Shown one piece after another: positions 46,338 through 55,960 of a stretch of 64,000 nucleotides of DNA; the stretch's first letter is position 1, and the number at the start of each line of letters is the position of its first letter. The translations under genes and the position numbers were made by a program. The stretch spans positions 1 to 64,000 of the forward strand of contig JBFJOO010000003.1 of the NCBI GenBank assembly GCA_041617635.1. The letters run 5' to 3'. Under the pieces are notes generated by a model, which was given only the letters and a program-made list of their open reading frames with translations, made no database searches and was not told the DNA's origin. The DNA comes from JAABRB01 sp041617635 (GTDB lineage: Bacteria; Pseudomonadota; Gammaproteobacteria; Burkholderiales; SG8-39).

Positions 46338-47630
46338 ATGCGGGTAGTGCGCTCACACCGCGTGGCCGCGGATCGGCGGCGGGCCGCGCGCCGGACCGTG
46401 CAGCGTACGTCACAGCCCGAGGTTGGACTGGCTCTGGCCGGTGGCGGGCCGCTCGGCGCGGTCTACGAGCTCGGGACGCTCGCCGCGCTCGAGGAGGCGC
46501 TGGAGGGCATCGATTTCACAGCCCTCGATATCTATGTGGGCGTGAGCGCCGGGGGATTCATCGCTGCGGGACTCGCGAACGGCGTCGCGCCGGCCGAGAT
46601 GTGCCGGATGTTCGTCGAAAGCGATACGCACGAAGCGCCGTTCGATCCCGCCGTGCTGCTCCGGCCGGCGCTCCGCGAATACGCCCAGCGCATTGCGTCG
46701 GTCCCGCCGCTGCTGCTGGGCGCGGTCTGGTCATATCTCACCGATCCGCTCGGACGCGGCATCTACGAAGCGCTGCAGCGACTCGGCCGGGCGATTCCCA
46801 CTGGCGTCTTCGACAACCGCGGCATCGACCGCTTCCTCAAGCGTGCGTTCGCGGCGCCCGGCAGGACCAACGATTTTCGCGCGCTCGAGCATGAGCTCTA
46901 CCTGATTGCCACCGACCTGGACACCGGGGCGGCCGTCGAGCTCTGCGGTCCCGGCATGGCGCATATCCCGATCTCGACGGCGGTTCAGGCGAGCGCTGCG
47001 TTGCCCGGGCTGTTTCCGCCGGTGGAAATCGAAGGGCACCACTACGTCGACGGTGCGCTCAAGAAGACGCTCCATGCGTCGGTGGCGCTGAAGCGCGGGG
47101 TGCGCCTGCTCATCGGCGTGAACCCGCTCGTGCCGTTCGACTCCCGCGTTCCGCGTGCATACGCGGACAGCCCGAAACGGCTCGTGGAGGGCGGGCTTCC
47201 CGCGGTGCTCGCACAGACGTTTCGCGCCATGATCCATTCACGCATGCAGGTCGGCATGCAGCGATACGAAACCGAATATCCTGACGCGGACATCGTGCTC
47301 TTCCAACCCAATCGCGATGATGCGGAGATGTTCTTCACCAATATCTTCAGCTACGCGAGCCGGCGGCGCCTGGCGGAACACGCGTATCAGAAGACGCGCA
47401 AGGAACTCTTCGAGCGGCGCCATGAGCTCGGTCCGGTCCTCGCGCGTCATGGCATCGCGATCCGTCTCGACGTGCTGGAGGATGCGCATCGGCACCTCGT
47501 CAAGCGCCATGCGCGCCGGCGTGCGCCGCTGGAGGCCAAGGCGACCGCCGACCGCCTGGCGCGAAGTCTGGACGACCTCGAGCGCTGGCTCGCGCTGCGG
47601 ACGGACGCTCCGAACGCGACCGCGGGGTGA
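46338..47630 (+). CDS. Patatin-like phospholipase
   Basis: 430 aa from ATG 46338, 23 nt after the phasin gene. Oxyanion motif LALAGGGPLGAVYELG (GGGPLG 35-40), nucleophile Ser70 in GVSAGGF, and catalytic Asp238 in YVDGALKK form the Ser-Asp dyad of patatins. A C-terminal helical region (QKTRKELFERRHELGPVL) extends the family core. Cytoplasmic; it may hydrolyse granule or membrane lipid. It lies 10 nt before the TetR gene. Confidence 0.87.
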   Translation: MRVVRSHRVAADRRRAARRTVQRTSQPEVGLALAGGGPLGAVYELGTLAALEEALEGIDFTALDIYVGVSAGGFIAAGLANGVAPAEMCRMFVESDTHEAPFDPAVLLRPALREYAQRIASVPPLLLGAVWSYLTDPLGRGIYEALQRLGRAIPTGVFDNRGIDRFLKRAFAAPGRTNDFRALEHELYLIATDLDTGAAVELCGPGMAHIPISTAVQASAALPGLFPPVEIEGHHYVDGALKKTLHASVALKRGVRLLIGVNPLVPFDSRVPRAYADSPKRLVEGGLPAVLAQTFRAMIHSRMQVGMQRYETEYPDADIVLFQPNRDDAEMFFTNIFSYASRRRLAEHAYQKTRKELFERRHELGPVLARHGIAIRLDVLEDAHRHLVKRHARRRAPLEAKATADRLARSLDDLERWLALRTDAPNATAG

Positions 47631-47640
47631 TTAGCCGCAC

Positions 47641-48288
47641 ATGGAGCGCAAGCCCAAGCGACGCACGCGGGAGCGGATCGTGGAGACCTCGCTGAGACTC
47701 TTCAACGAGTTCGGTGAGCCGAACGTGACGACCACGGTGATTGCCGACGAGCTCAACATCAGCCCGGGCAATCTCTATTACCATTACCGGAACAAGGACG
47801 AGATTACCAACACGATCTTTGGCGCGTTCGAGCGAGAGGTCGACGGGCTGCTCGCGGCGCCGGCGCACCGCGCCGCCACCGTCGAGGACCTGTGGCTGTT
47901 TCTGCATCTGCTGTTCGAGGCCATCTGGCGCTACCGCTTCCTGTACCGGGACCTGAATGATCTCCTGTCGCGCAACCGGCTGCTCGAGATCCATTTCAAG
48001 CAGATCCTCGAGCGCAAGGCGGCCGCGGCGGAGGCGCTTTGCCGGGGGCTCGCCGAGGGGGGCGAGCTGCTCGCAACGTCCGAGGAGATCAGCGCTCTCG
48101 CGACGAACATGGCGGTTGTGATGACCTATTGGCTTTCCTTCGAGTACGTGCGCAATCCCCGCAACCCGCAGGAGGGCCCGATTGCGGCGCGCGGCGCATA
48201 TCAGGTGATGGCGCTCCTCGCGCCATTCCTGGTCGGGGAGTCGCGGCAACTGGTCGAGAAGCTCTCGCGAGAATATCTGCCGGGTTGA
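47641..48288 (+). CDS. TetR/AcrR-family transcriptional regulator
   Basis: 215 aa. The N-terminal helix-turn-helix (RERIVETSLRLFNEFGEPNV and TTVIADELNISPGNLYYHYR) is typical of TetR proteins; the ligand domain follows. It sits in the phasin-patatin-TetR run and is the likely regulator of the lipid-storage genes. Its operator was not identified. The position and the SPGNLYYHY helix recall TetR proteins of PHA clusters. Confidence 0.88.
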   Translation: MERKPKRRTRERIVETSLRLFNEFGEPNVTTTVIADELNISPGNLYYHYRNKDEITNTIFGAFEREVDGLLAAPAHRAATVEDLWLFLHLLFEAIWRYRFLYRDLNDLLSRNRLLEIHFKQILERKAAAAEALCRGLAEGGELLATSEEISALATNMAVVMTYWLSFEYVRNPRNPQEGPIAARGAYQVMALLAPFLVGESRQLVEKLSREYLPG

Positions 48289-48322
48289 GGAACTGCGAGA
48301 AACGCGAGAGGAGAAGAAGAGG

Positions 48323-49105
48323 ATGGCTAAAGCCGGCTGGGCGAAGTTTCCATACGCTGACAAGGGTTATGAGTACGCGGGCGCTGTCCTCAAGAAAAGC
48401 TGGTCTCGCTTGCATCGCGGTGATTGCGAGACGTTTCCCGAGGATGCAGCGATACAGGAGGCGTGGCGTTGCTTTCATCGGGGCGACTTCGGCGTAGCCA
48501 TGGAGCACGGGCTTGCCGCGGGCAATGCGGGATTCAGCGTCGCCAACAAGGCGGCCGCCATCTACGCGACCTACCTCGAGAAGTCCGCGCCGCGAAAGCT
48601 CAAGCTCTACGAAGAGGCGGCCGCACGCGCCGAGAAATCCATCAAGGCCGACCCCAAGAACGCGAATGCCCATTATCTGCACGCGCTGGCGCTGGGGCGG
48701 TACGGACAGGGCATTTCGATCGCCGTTGCGCTCAAGAAAGGTCTCGGCGGCAAGATCAAGGCGTCGCTCGACGCCGCGGTCAAGCTCCAGGCGAAACACG
48801 CCGACGCGCACATCGCGCTGGGGACCTGGCATGCCGAGATCGTGGCTAAGGTCGGCGCACTGGTCGGCGGAATGACCTATGGCGCGAAAAAGGACGCCGC
48901 CGTCGAGCATTTCAAGAAATCGCTCAAGCTCAACCCCGACTCGGCGATCGCGCGCATCGAGTACGCCAACGGCCTCGTGATGATGTTCGGGGACGCGCGG
49001 ATGAAAGAGGCGGAGAAGCTCTACGCCGAGGCCGCGAAATGCAAGCCTGCGGACGCGACCGAGCGGCTGGACGTCGAGCTGGCGAAATCCGAGCTCGAGG
49101 ACTGA
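48323..49105 (+). CDS. TPR-repeat protein
   Basis: 260 aa. At least three tetratricopeptide-like repeats: EEAAARAEKSIKADPKNANA, LDAAVKLQAKHADAHIALG and AVEHFKKSLKLNPDSAIARI. No signal peptide. The overall form is like the TatT-type TPR proteins associated with TRAP transporters. It could be a scaffold. Start ATG 48323 after GAGAGGAGAAGAAGAGG. Convergent with the WS/DGAT gene. Confidence 0.7.
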   Translation: MAKAGWAKFPYADKGYEYAGAVLKKSWSRLHRGDCETFPEDAAIQEAWRCFHRGDFGVAMEHGLAAGNAGFSVANKAAAIYATYLEKSAPRKLKLYEEAAARAEKSIKADPKNANAHYLHALALGRYGQGISIAVALKKGLGGKIKASLDAAVKLQAKHADAHIALGTWHAEIVAKVGALVGGMTYGAKKDAAVEHFKKSLKLNPDSAIARIEYANGLVMMFGDARMKEAEKLYAEAAKCKPADATERLDVELAKSELED

Positions 49106-49116
49106 GCGCCGCGCGC

Positions 49117-50631
49117 TCAATCGGCGAGAGGGATGCGTTCGACGTTTGCTGCGCTGATTCGGGCGCGCACCGCGCGCAAGGCCGCGGCGAGATCCCGCTC
49201 GATGTCGCGCGGATCACGCTGCGAATCCCACGGTTCCATGAGGAGCGCTAGGAGCAACTTGTCAAACTCGGTGCGAAACCGATCGATAATGCGCTCCGGA
49301 TCGGGAACCAGCCGCGCGTCGGTAATCAGACCGAACTGCACGCCGCCGTTGTAGGAAAGAATCGAGACGCCCATGCCGATGTTTCCCGACTGCGGCACCC
49401 AGAACATGATCTCCTCCACCCGACGGCCGGCGAAAAACAGCGGCTGCTGCGGACCGGGTACGTTAGTCATGACTGCGGTCGCCTTGTCGGCGAGGAGATC
49501 CAGCACTTCTTGCTGCACCGGGCGCGGCAGCAGACCCATTACTTCCAGGAGCGCGAGGGAGAGCGGCGCGACGTAGGAGCCCTTGAGGGCCGCCATCCTC
49601 GTGCGCACCGCGTACACGCGCTCGAATGGATTGGCGATGCCGACGGGCAGCACGAGCGGTACCAGCCCGAAGCGATTGCCGAGACGCCCTTCCGAGCCCG
49701 GCCGACGAAGATTCACCGGCACCATCGCGCGTATCTCGACTCCGGCGGTGGCGTCGCCGCGCGCCGCGAGGTAGGCACCGAGGGAACCGGCAACGCTAGC
49801 GAGCAGCACGTCGTTGACCGAGCATGCAAGCGCCTTGCTCACGGCTTTGACCTCCGCAAGCGGTAGCGGGGCGCTCCAGGCGACGCGCTTGCGTCGCCGG
49901 GGACGCCCCTTGAAGCGCGTGGGCGAGTCGTCGGCCATGGTGGCAAGCGCTGCGGCGTCCTCCGTGACCTGGGCGGCGGCGCGCGCATAGCCGATCGCCT
50001 GTGCCGGGTCGCGCAGCACCTGCACGTACTTCTCCAAGGCCTCGCCCGAAAGGCGCATGGCGCCTTTGAGCGCGCCTGCGACGGGCTCGATCAGATGCTC
50101 GAGGGCGCCGGCCGCATGATCCGCGTCCGGCGTGGATCGTTTCCGCCGTCGTGCCCGGCCGACCGGGGCGTTCGGCGCATCGTCCGTGAGGGAAAGCATG
50201 ACGCCCACGAGCGCGATCCCGTCGGCGATGCAGTGGTGGATGCGCGCGATCAGCGCCGCGCCGTGGCCGTAGTTCTCCACCACCGTGAACGCCCAGAGGG
50301 GGCGCTTTGAATCGAGCGGCCGCTCGGCGAGGCGGGCGACGAGTTGCCTGAGCTCATCGGGTCCGCCGGCGCCCGGCAGGCGCGCGCGCGTCACGTGGCG
50401 GTCAAGATCGAATGTGGGATCGTGCTCCCACCAGCTCCCCGCCGCGTCGAGGATCGCCTTCTGCTGGAAACGTGGATAGGCTGCCAGCCGCACGCCGATG
50501 GTTCGCTTGACGCGGCGAAAATCCGGACGCCGATCGAATACCAGCACGGCGACGATCATCATGAGATTCGACGGGCGATCCATCCGCAGCCACGCGGTGT
50601 CCACGCCGGACATGCGTTCGCGTTTGGCCAT
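49117..50631 (-). CDS. Wax ester synthase/diacylglycerol acyltransferase (WS/DGAT)
   Basis: 504 aa. The active-site motif HHxxxDG is at 132-138 (IHHCIADGIA). PLDSKRPLWAF at 105-115 is the conserved PLDxxRPLW. The C-terminal NVPGPQQPLFFAG and SYNGGVQFGLITD complete the family signature. It condenses acyl-CoA with long-chain alcohol to give wax ester, or with diacylglycerol to give triacylglycerol. The alcohol-forming reductase at 43609-45597 would supply fatty alcohol. Divergent from the acyl-CoA-binding protein gene (100-bp promoter region). Confidence 0.93.
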   Translation of the reverse strand: MAKRERMSGVDTAWLRMDRPSNLMMIVAVLVFDRRPDFRRVKRTIGVRLAAYPRFQQKAILDAAGSWWEHDPTFDLDRHVTRARLPGAGGPDELRQLVARLAERPLDSKRPLWAFTVVENYGHGAALIARIHHCIADGIALVGVMLSLTDDAPNAPVGRARRRKRSTPDADHAAGALEHLIEPVAGALKGAMRLSGEALEKYVQVLRDPAQAIGYARAAAQVTEDAAALATMADDSPTRFKGRPRRRKRVAWSAPLPLAEVKAVSKALACSVNDVLLASVAGSLGAYLAARGDATAGVEIRAMVPVNLRRPGSEGRLGNRFGLVPLVLPVGIANPFERVYAVRTRMAALKGSYVAPLSLALLEVMGLLPRPVQQEVLDLLADKATAVMTNVPGPQQPLFFAGRRVEEIMFWVPQSGNIGMGVSILSYNGGVQFGLITDARLVPDPERIIDRFRTEFDKLLLALLMEPWDSQRDPRDIERDLAAALRAVRARISAANVERIPLAD

Positions 50632-50731
50632 GCGTCAATCTGGTTCCGGGGAGCGCATCGGGCGGCGCCTATAATAGCGGACACGGTGCAGCTCTCCCAA
50701 GGAGCAGCGCTTTCGAAAGCGAGGCGCGAGA

Positions 50732-50989
50732 ATGAGCGATCTGAAGAAGCAGTTCGAAGCCGCAGCGCAGTCGGTGAAAAAGCTCGCGGAGGACCCGGGC
50801 AACGACGTGAAGCTGCAGCTTTATGCCTTGTACAAGCAGGGCATGGATGGTGACGCCCAGGGCAAACGGCCGGGATTCTCCGACATGATTGGGCGCGCCA
50901 AGTATGACGCGTGGGCGAAGTTGAAGGGTTTGTCCGAAACCGAGGCGATGAAGAAGTACATCGACCTCGTCAAGTCGCTCGGCGGCTAG
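50732..50989 (+). CDS. Acyl-CoA-binding protein
   Basis: 85 aa, full ACBP length. LYALYKQGMDGDAQGKRPG and GRAKYDAWAKLKGLSETEAM are the acyl-CoA pocket motifs. It binds long-chain acyl-CoA in the cytoplasm. Its position opposite the WS/DGAT start suggests it supplies substrate to storage-lipid synthesis. Bacterial ACBPs are uncommon. Its end overlaps the convergent PHA-system gene by 4 bp. Confidence 0.93.
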   Translation: MSDLKKQFEAAAQSVKKLAEDPGNDVKLQLYALYKQGMDGDAQGKRPGFSDMIGRAKYDAWAKLKGLSETEAMKKYIDLVKSLGG

Positions 50990-51318
50990 GCTTTTTTCCG
51001 GGTCGATTTCTTCGCGGCCGGCTTTCGCGCGGCGACGCGGGTCGGTGCAAGCGCCGCGTCGAGATGCGCGTGGACCTTGCCTTCGATCTGCGGCTTGAGG
51101 AAAGCGAGGAGCAGCCCCAGCTTTGCGCGCAGGTGCACGTCGCTGCCGTTGACCGTGAGCCGGCCGTCCACTCCGGGTCGCTCGAAGTGGAGGCTCGCAC
51201 CCTCCCAGCGGTACTCCAGCGCGAACTCCCGCTTGAGCTGCTTCGCCACCTTCTCGGCCGCTTCGCGCGCCTGCGGGAGCGGCAGCGTGTGCTTGCGGCG
51301 GATGTCTATGTCGCTCAT
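50986..51318 (-). CDS. Polyhydroxyalkanoic acid system (PHA_gran_rgn) family protein
   Basis: 110 aa. MSDIDIRRKHTLPLPQAREA then KKLEYRWEGASLHFERPG-like core (observed FALEYRWEGASLHFERPGVD) and LTVNGSDVHLRAKLGLLLAF match the PHA_gran_rgn family found in PHA loci. The tail is Lys/Arg-rich (AARKPAAKKSTRKKA). Probably granule-linked. Convergent with the ACBP gene. Confidence 0.85.
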   Translation of the reverse strand: MSDIDIRRKHTLPLPQAREAAEKVAKQLKREFALEYRWEGASLHFERPGVDGRLTVNGSDVHLRAKLGLLLAFLKPQIEGKVHAHLDAALAPTRVAARKPAAKKSTRKKA

Positions 51319-51474
51319 CGACCCTCCGACGACGCCCGGACAAGCGGCGCCCGGACGGGATTCTAGCGGGGAATCCCCGCATCCTTTCGAAAACTCCTGC
51401 CACCCGACTGCGCGCCGGCATCGATGCGCGAAGTGATGCTATGATCCGGCGCACGTCACCGGGGAGACGCAGCG

Positions 51475-52692
51475 GTGTATCTCGAAAACCGCCTCGCGAA
51501 AATCGTCGACCGTCTGAAGGCGCAGGACCCGCTTCCCTTGCGCTTTAAGCTCTGGGACGGGCGTACGCTCGATCTCGGACCGCGGCCCAGGGTAAGCATC
51601 GCGTTTCCGCGCGCCTCGGCGCTGCGCTACTTCGTATGGCCCGACCTGGCCAAGCTCGGCGAGGCCTACGTCGAGGGGCGTATCCAGGTCGAGGGATCGC
51701 TGAAGGACGTTTTCGAGATCGGCGAGCAGTACGCGCGCAAGGTCGCGAGGCTGTCCAAGCTCCCGGGGATACGCCAGGTAGTCGGCCACAGCCGCGCGCG
51801 CGACAAGAAGGCGATCGAATATCACTACGACGTTTCGAACGACTTTTACGGCCTGTTCCTGGACCGGAGCATGGTCTATTCGTGCGCTTACTTTCGTTCC
51901 GATTCCGACGACCTCGAACAGGCCCAGGAGCAGAAGCTCGACCACATCCTGAACAAGCTCCAGGTCAGACCCGGAGAGACGTTTCTGGACGTTGGCTGCG
52001 GCTGGGGCGCACTCATCCTGCGCGCGGTGAAGAAATACGGCGCCAACGCGACCGGCATCACGCTCTCGCGGAATCAATACGACTATGTGCGCCAGCGAAT
52101 CCGCGACGAAGGGCTCGAGGGACGCTGCGAAGTGCGACTGCAGGACTACCGCGACGTGCCAGGCGAGAAAGTGTTCGACAAGATCGCGAGCATCGGCATG
52201 TTCGAGCACGTCGGATTGAGGAATCTCCGCCTGTACTTCGCGAAGCTCCACGAGTTGCTCAAGGACGGCGGACTGGTGTTGAACCACGGCATCACTTCCG
52301 TCGATCCGAGAAGCCGGAGCGTGGGTCTCGGCGCGGGAGAGTTCATCGGACGCTACGTTTTTCCGCACGGCGAATTGCCGCACATCTCGCTGGTTCTGGC
52401 GGAAATGGGGCACGCCGGACTGGATACGACGGATGTGGAGTCCCTGCGCCAGCACTACGCGCGCACGACCGGAATCTGGGCCAGTCGTCTGGAGCAGCAG
52501 CAGAAGCGAGCGATCGAGATCGCCGGCGAGAAGCGTTACCGGATCTGGTCAATCTACCTCCAAGGATGCTCGTACGGCTTCCGGCAGGGGTGGATGACGA
52601 TCTACCAGGTACTCGCCTGCAAGCAGGGTGGTCCGGAGCGCAATCCGCTGCCGCTCACACGCGAGTACATGTATCGCGGCGCGCTTGGCTAG
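51475..52692 (+). CDS. cfa: Cyclopropane-fatty-acyl-phospholipid synthase family protein
   Basis: 405 aa from GTG 51475 (GGGGAG upstream). SAM-binding motif FLDVGCGWGALI (170-181). EYHYDVSNDFYGLFLDRSMV and YSCAYF are the CFA synthase substrate motifs, and the C-terminal RIWSIYLQGCSYGFRQG is typical. It methylenates double bonds of membrane lipid acyl chains from SAM. Promoter region shared with the divergent PHA-system gene. Confidence 0.9.
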   Translation: MYLENRLAKIVDRLKAQDPLPLRFKLWDGRTLDLGPRPRVSIAFPRASALRYFVWPDLAKLGEAYVEGRIQVEGSLKDVFEIGEQYARKVARLSKLPGIRQVVGHSRARDKKAIEYHYDVSNDFYGLFLDRSMVYSCAYFRSDSDDLEQAQEQKLDHILNKLQVRPGETFLDVGCGWGALILRAVKKYGANATGITLSRNQYDYVRQRIRDEGLEGRCEVRLQDYRDVPGEKVFDKIASIGMFEHVGLRNLRLYFAKLHELLKDGGLVLNHGITSVDPRSRSVGLGAGEFIGRYVFPHGELPHISLVLAEMGHAGLDTTDVESLRQHYARTTGIWASRLEQQQKRAIEIAGEKRYRIWSIYLQGCSYGFRQGWMTIYQVLACKQGGPERNPLPLTREYMYRGALG

Positions 52693-52716
52693 CGGCTTTT
52701 TGCGGCAGTCGGCTCG

Positions 52717-55700
52717 TCAATGAAAGTCGCGCGACCGGATGAGCAGGTGCCCGAGCAGCGCGCTCTCATCCACGAGTTGCCGCGCGACGAGATGGACCAC
52801 TTCGCCTTCGCGCTCGATGATGCCGTGCACCGCCATCAGGCGTGATCCGAGCAGCTCGCGACGCTGCCGCTCGCCGAGACTCCGCCACACCACGACGTTG
52901 ACGGAGCCGGTCTCGTCCTCGAGGGTCACGAACACCACGCCGGAGGCCGTGCCGGGCCGTTGCCGCCCGGTGACGATCCCGGCCGCGCGCGCGAACCGGC
53001 CATGCGGCATGGCGCGGATCTCGGCCGCAGTGGCCAGGCGTTTGCGCGTCAAGCGCGCGCGCAGCAGCGCGAGCGGATGGCGGCCGAGCGTGAGCCCGAG
53101 GCTCGCGTAGTCGGCGACCAGGCGCTCGCCCTCGGTCGGCACGGGAAGCTCGGGGTCGGTTTCGTGGACCGGCGCGTCGCGCAGGAGCACAGGCGCGGTC
53201 TCGAGACCGGCGACCTGCCAGTGAGCCATCCGGCGGTGGCCGGAAAGTGCGGCGAGCGCATCGGCGGCGGCGAGGCATTTCAGGTCGCGCCGGTCGAGCT
53301 CGGCGCGGCGCGCGAGATCCGCCACCGAGTCGAACGCCCGCTCCGCACGCGCGCGGACGATGCGCTCGGAGGACGCCTGCGCCAAGCCCTTCACCATCAG
53401 CAACCCCAGCCGCACCGCGGCCGCTGAGGCTTCGAGCGCGCACTCCCAGTCGCTCACCGTCACGTCCACCGGGCGTACCTCGACGCCATGGCGCCGCGCA
53501 TCCTGCACGAGCTGCGCGGGCGAGTAGAAGCCCATCGGCTGGCTGTTGAGCAGCGCCGCGCAGAACGCCGCCGGCTCGTAGCGCTTGAACCACGCCGAGA
53601 CGTAGACGAGCAGCGCGAAGCTCGCCGAATGCGACTCGGGGAAGCCGTACTCGCCGAACCCGAGGATCTGGCGGTAGATCTGGTCGGCGAATGCGTCCGC
53701 ATAACCACGTGACCGCATGCCGTCCTTGAGGCGCCGCTCGAACGGCTCGAGCCCGCCTTTGCGGCGCCAGGCCGCCATCGCGCGGCGCAGGCGGTCGGCC
53801 TCGCCGGGCGTGAAGCCGGCCGCGACGACCGCGAGGCTCATCACCTGCTCCTGGAAGATCGGCACGCCGAGCGTGCGCTCGAGGACTGCGCGCACCGCCT
53901 CGCTCGGGTAGGTGACCGGCTCGAGCCCGGCGCGGCGGCGCAAATAGGGATGCACCATGCCGCCCTGGATCGGGCCGGGCCGCACGATCGCGACCTCGAT
54001 CACCAGGTCGAAGAAGCAGGCAGGCTTGAGCCGCGGCAGCATCGACATCTGGGCGCGCGACTCGATCTGGAACACGCCGATCGTGTCGGCGTGCTGGATC
54101 ATCTCGTACACGCCCGGATCCTCGGCGGGGACGTCTGCCACCGTGAGGCGCTTGCCGCGGTGCTGGCCGACCAGGTCGAGCGCGCGCCGGATCGCGGAGA
54201 GCATGCCGAGCGCGAGCACATCCACCTTTAGGAGCCCCAGCGCGTCGAGATCGTCCTTGTCCCACTCGATGACGCTGCGCTCGGGCATGGCGGCGTTCTC
54301 GATCGGCACGAGGCGCGAGAGCCGGTCGCGCGCGATGACGAAGCCGCCGGTGTGCTGCGAGAGATGGCGCGGGAAGCCCGTGAGCGCTCCTACGAGCTCG
54401 ACGAGGCGCCCGATCACCGGGCTCGCGGGATCGAAGCCGGCCTCGCGCAGCCGCTCGGGCAGCGCGCGCCGCCCGTCCCACCACGCGAGCGAGCCCGCCA
54501 GGCGGTCGACCTGGCGCGGCTCGAGGCCGAGCGCCTTGCCCGCGTCGCGCACCGCGCTCTTCGCGCGGTAGGTGATCACCGTCGCGGCGAGGGCGGCGCG
54601 GTCGCGGCCGTACTTCGCATAGATGTACTGGATGACTTCCTCGCGCCGCTGGTGCTCGAAATCGACGTCGATGTCGGGCGGCTCGTTCCGCTCGCGCGAG
54701 ATAAAGCGCTCGAAGAGCATGCTCATGTGCGCCGGGTCCACTTCGGTGATGCCGAGCGCGTAGCACACCGCAGAGTTTGCCGCCGAGCCGCGTCCCTGGC
54801 AGAGGATGCCGCGGGTCCGGGCGAAGCTGACGATGTCGTGCACAGTGAGGAAGTAGGGCTCGTAGGCGAGCTCGGCGATGAGCGCGAGCTCGTGCTCGAC
54901 CTGGGCGCGGACATGCGGGGGCGTGCCGTGCGGAAAGCGCCAGGCGAGCCCCGCTTCGGTGATCTTGCGCAGATGCGTGGCCGGCGTTTCACCCGCCGGG
55001 ACCAGCTCCGCGGGATACTCGTAGCGCAGCTCGTCGAGCGAGAAGGCGCAGCGCTCAGCGACGCGCAGCGTCTCGGCGAGCAGCGTCGCCGGATAGCGCT
55101 GCGCAAGGCGCACCCGCAGTCGCAAGTGCCGCTCCGCGTTGGGATGGAGCGCTTTCCCGCACGCGTGCACCGGCTGACCGAGCCGGATGGCGGTGAGCGT
55201 ATCCTGCAGGCGCCGTCGCGAGCGCACGTGCATGTGGACATCGCCGGCCGCGACGAGCGGCAGGTCTGCGGCGCGCGCGAGCGTGCGCAATCGCGCGAGC
55301 CTGGCGCGATCGTCCGGCCCGCACAGGAGCTCGGCGGCGATCCACGCGCGGCCCGGAAAGCGCTCGGCAAGCCAGCGGGCATGCGCGAAATCGCCAGCAT
55401 TGCTCGGGCCGGCCGAATCGCCTCCGGGCGCGAGGAGCGCGAGGCAGCCGGGCAACCCCGCGTCGAGGTCCGCGGGCGTGAGCCGGTACGCGCCCTTGCG
55501 TGCGCTGCGTCGCCCGCGGGTGACGAGCTCGGAGAGGTTGCCGTAGCCGGCGCGGTCCTGCGCGATCAGCACCAGCCTCGGGCCGGCGCTCGCCGCGTCC
55601 GCGAGGGTGATCTCGGCGCCGATGAGGAGCTTGAGCCCGACATCCTGCGCTGCGAGGTGCGCGCGCACGACGCCGGCCAGCGAGCACTCGTCGGTGATCG

Positions 55701-55815
55701 CCAGCGCCGAATAGCCGAGCGCGTGGGCGCGCTGGACGAGCTCTTCCGGGTGCGATGCGCCGCGCAGGAACGTGAAGTTCGAGAGGCAGTGAAGCTCGGC
55801 GTAGGGGGGAAGCAC
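52717..55815 (-). CDS. dnaE2: Error-prone DNA polymerase DnaE2
   Basis: 1032 aa, normal DnaE2 length, from GTG 55815 (protein MLPPYAELHCLSNFTFLRGA). The frame is open to 55875, but a longer form would run through the LexA-like box at 55840. The PHP domain (ELHCLSNFTFLRGASHPEEL), polymerase core (LCQGRGSAANSAVCYALG, PPDIDVDFEHQRREEVIQYI) and C-terminal OB region (GIVTGRQRPGTASGVVFVTL) are all present. It does translesion synthesis with ImuA and ImuB during SOS. It is convergent with cfa. Confidence 0.95.
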   Translation of the reverse strand: MLPPYAELHCLSNFTFLRGASHPEELVQRAHALGYSALAITDECSLAGVVRAHLAAQDVGLKLLIGAEITLADAASAGPRLVLIAQDRAGYGNLSELVTRGRRSARKGAYRLTPADLDAGLPGCLALLAPGGDSAGPSNAGDFAHARWLAERFPGRAWIAAELLCGPDDRARLARLRTLARAADLPLVAAGDVHMHVRSRRRLQDTLTAIRLGQPVHACGKALHPNAERHLRLRVRLAQRYPATLLAETLRVAERCAFSLDELRYEYPAELVPAGETPATHLRKITEAGLAWRFPHGTPPHVRAQVEHELALIAELAYEPYFLTVHDIVSFARTRGILCQGRGSAANSAVCYALGITEVDPAHMSMLFERFISRERNEPPDIDVDFEHQRREEVIQYIYAKYGRDRAALAATVITYRAKSAVRDAGKALGLEPRQVDRLAGSLAWWDGRRALPERLREAGFDPASPVIGRLVELVGALTGFPRHLSQHTGGFVIARDRLSRLVPIENAAMPERSVIEWDKDDLDALGLLKVDVLALGMLSAIRRALDLVGQHRGKRLTVADVPAEDPGVYEMIQHADTIGVFQIESRAQMSMLPRLKPACFFDLVIEVAIVRPGPIQGGMVHPYLRRRAGLEPVTYPSEAVRAVLERTLGVPIFQEQVMSLAVVAAGFTPGEADRLRRAMAAWRRKGGLEPFERRLKDGMRSRGYADAFADQIYRQILGFGEYGFPESHSASFALLVYVSAWFKRYEPAAFCAALLNSQPMGFYSPAQLVQDARRHGVEVRPVDVTVSDWECALEASAAAVRLGLLMVKGLAQASSERIVRARAERAFDSVADLARRAELDRRDLKCLAAADALAALSGHRRMAHWQVAGLETAPVLLRDAPVHETDPELPVPTEGERLVADYASLGLTLGRHPLALLRARLTRKRLATAAEIRAMPHGRFARAAGIVTGRQRPGTASGVVFVTLEDETGSVNVVVWRSLGERQRRELLGSRLMAVHGIIEREGEVVHLVARQLVDESALLGHLLIRSRDFH

Positions 55816-55839
55816 GGCAGCCAGCGGGAGGTAAAAAAG

Positions 55840-55855
55840 CTGTATAAAAATACAC
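55840..55855. promoter_or_regulatory. LexA-like SOS box upstream of dnaE2
   Basis: CTGTATAAAAATACAC fits CTGT-N8-ACAG with one mismatch (last base). It lies 24 bp upstream of the dnaE2 start. Its first 12 bases are identical to the reverse strand of 60155-60166, upstream of the lexA operon. Confidence 0.7.
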
Positions 55856-55916
55856 TTAACGGGGAAGACCGGCAAGCGCGGCCCCGTCGCAGGCCCCGGC
55901 TGCGCTGGGAAACGAA

Positions 55917-55941
55917 AAAGCCCCGGCAGAGCCGGGGCTTT
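55917..55941. terminator. Terminator between fasciclin gene and dnaE2
   Basis: AAAGCCCCGGC and GCCGGGGCTTT pair over AGA, with A-run and T-run at either side. It ends the leftward fasciclin transcript before dnaE2. Confidence 0.85.
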
Positions 55942-55960
55942 CAGGCAGTGTGAAGCGCCC

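Noticed and set aside
55816..55875. Longer dnaE2 start at 55875
   Set aside because: It would place the LexA-like box inside the coding sequence and add 20 hydrophobic residues not found in DnaE2.
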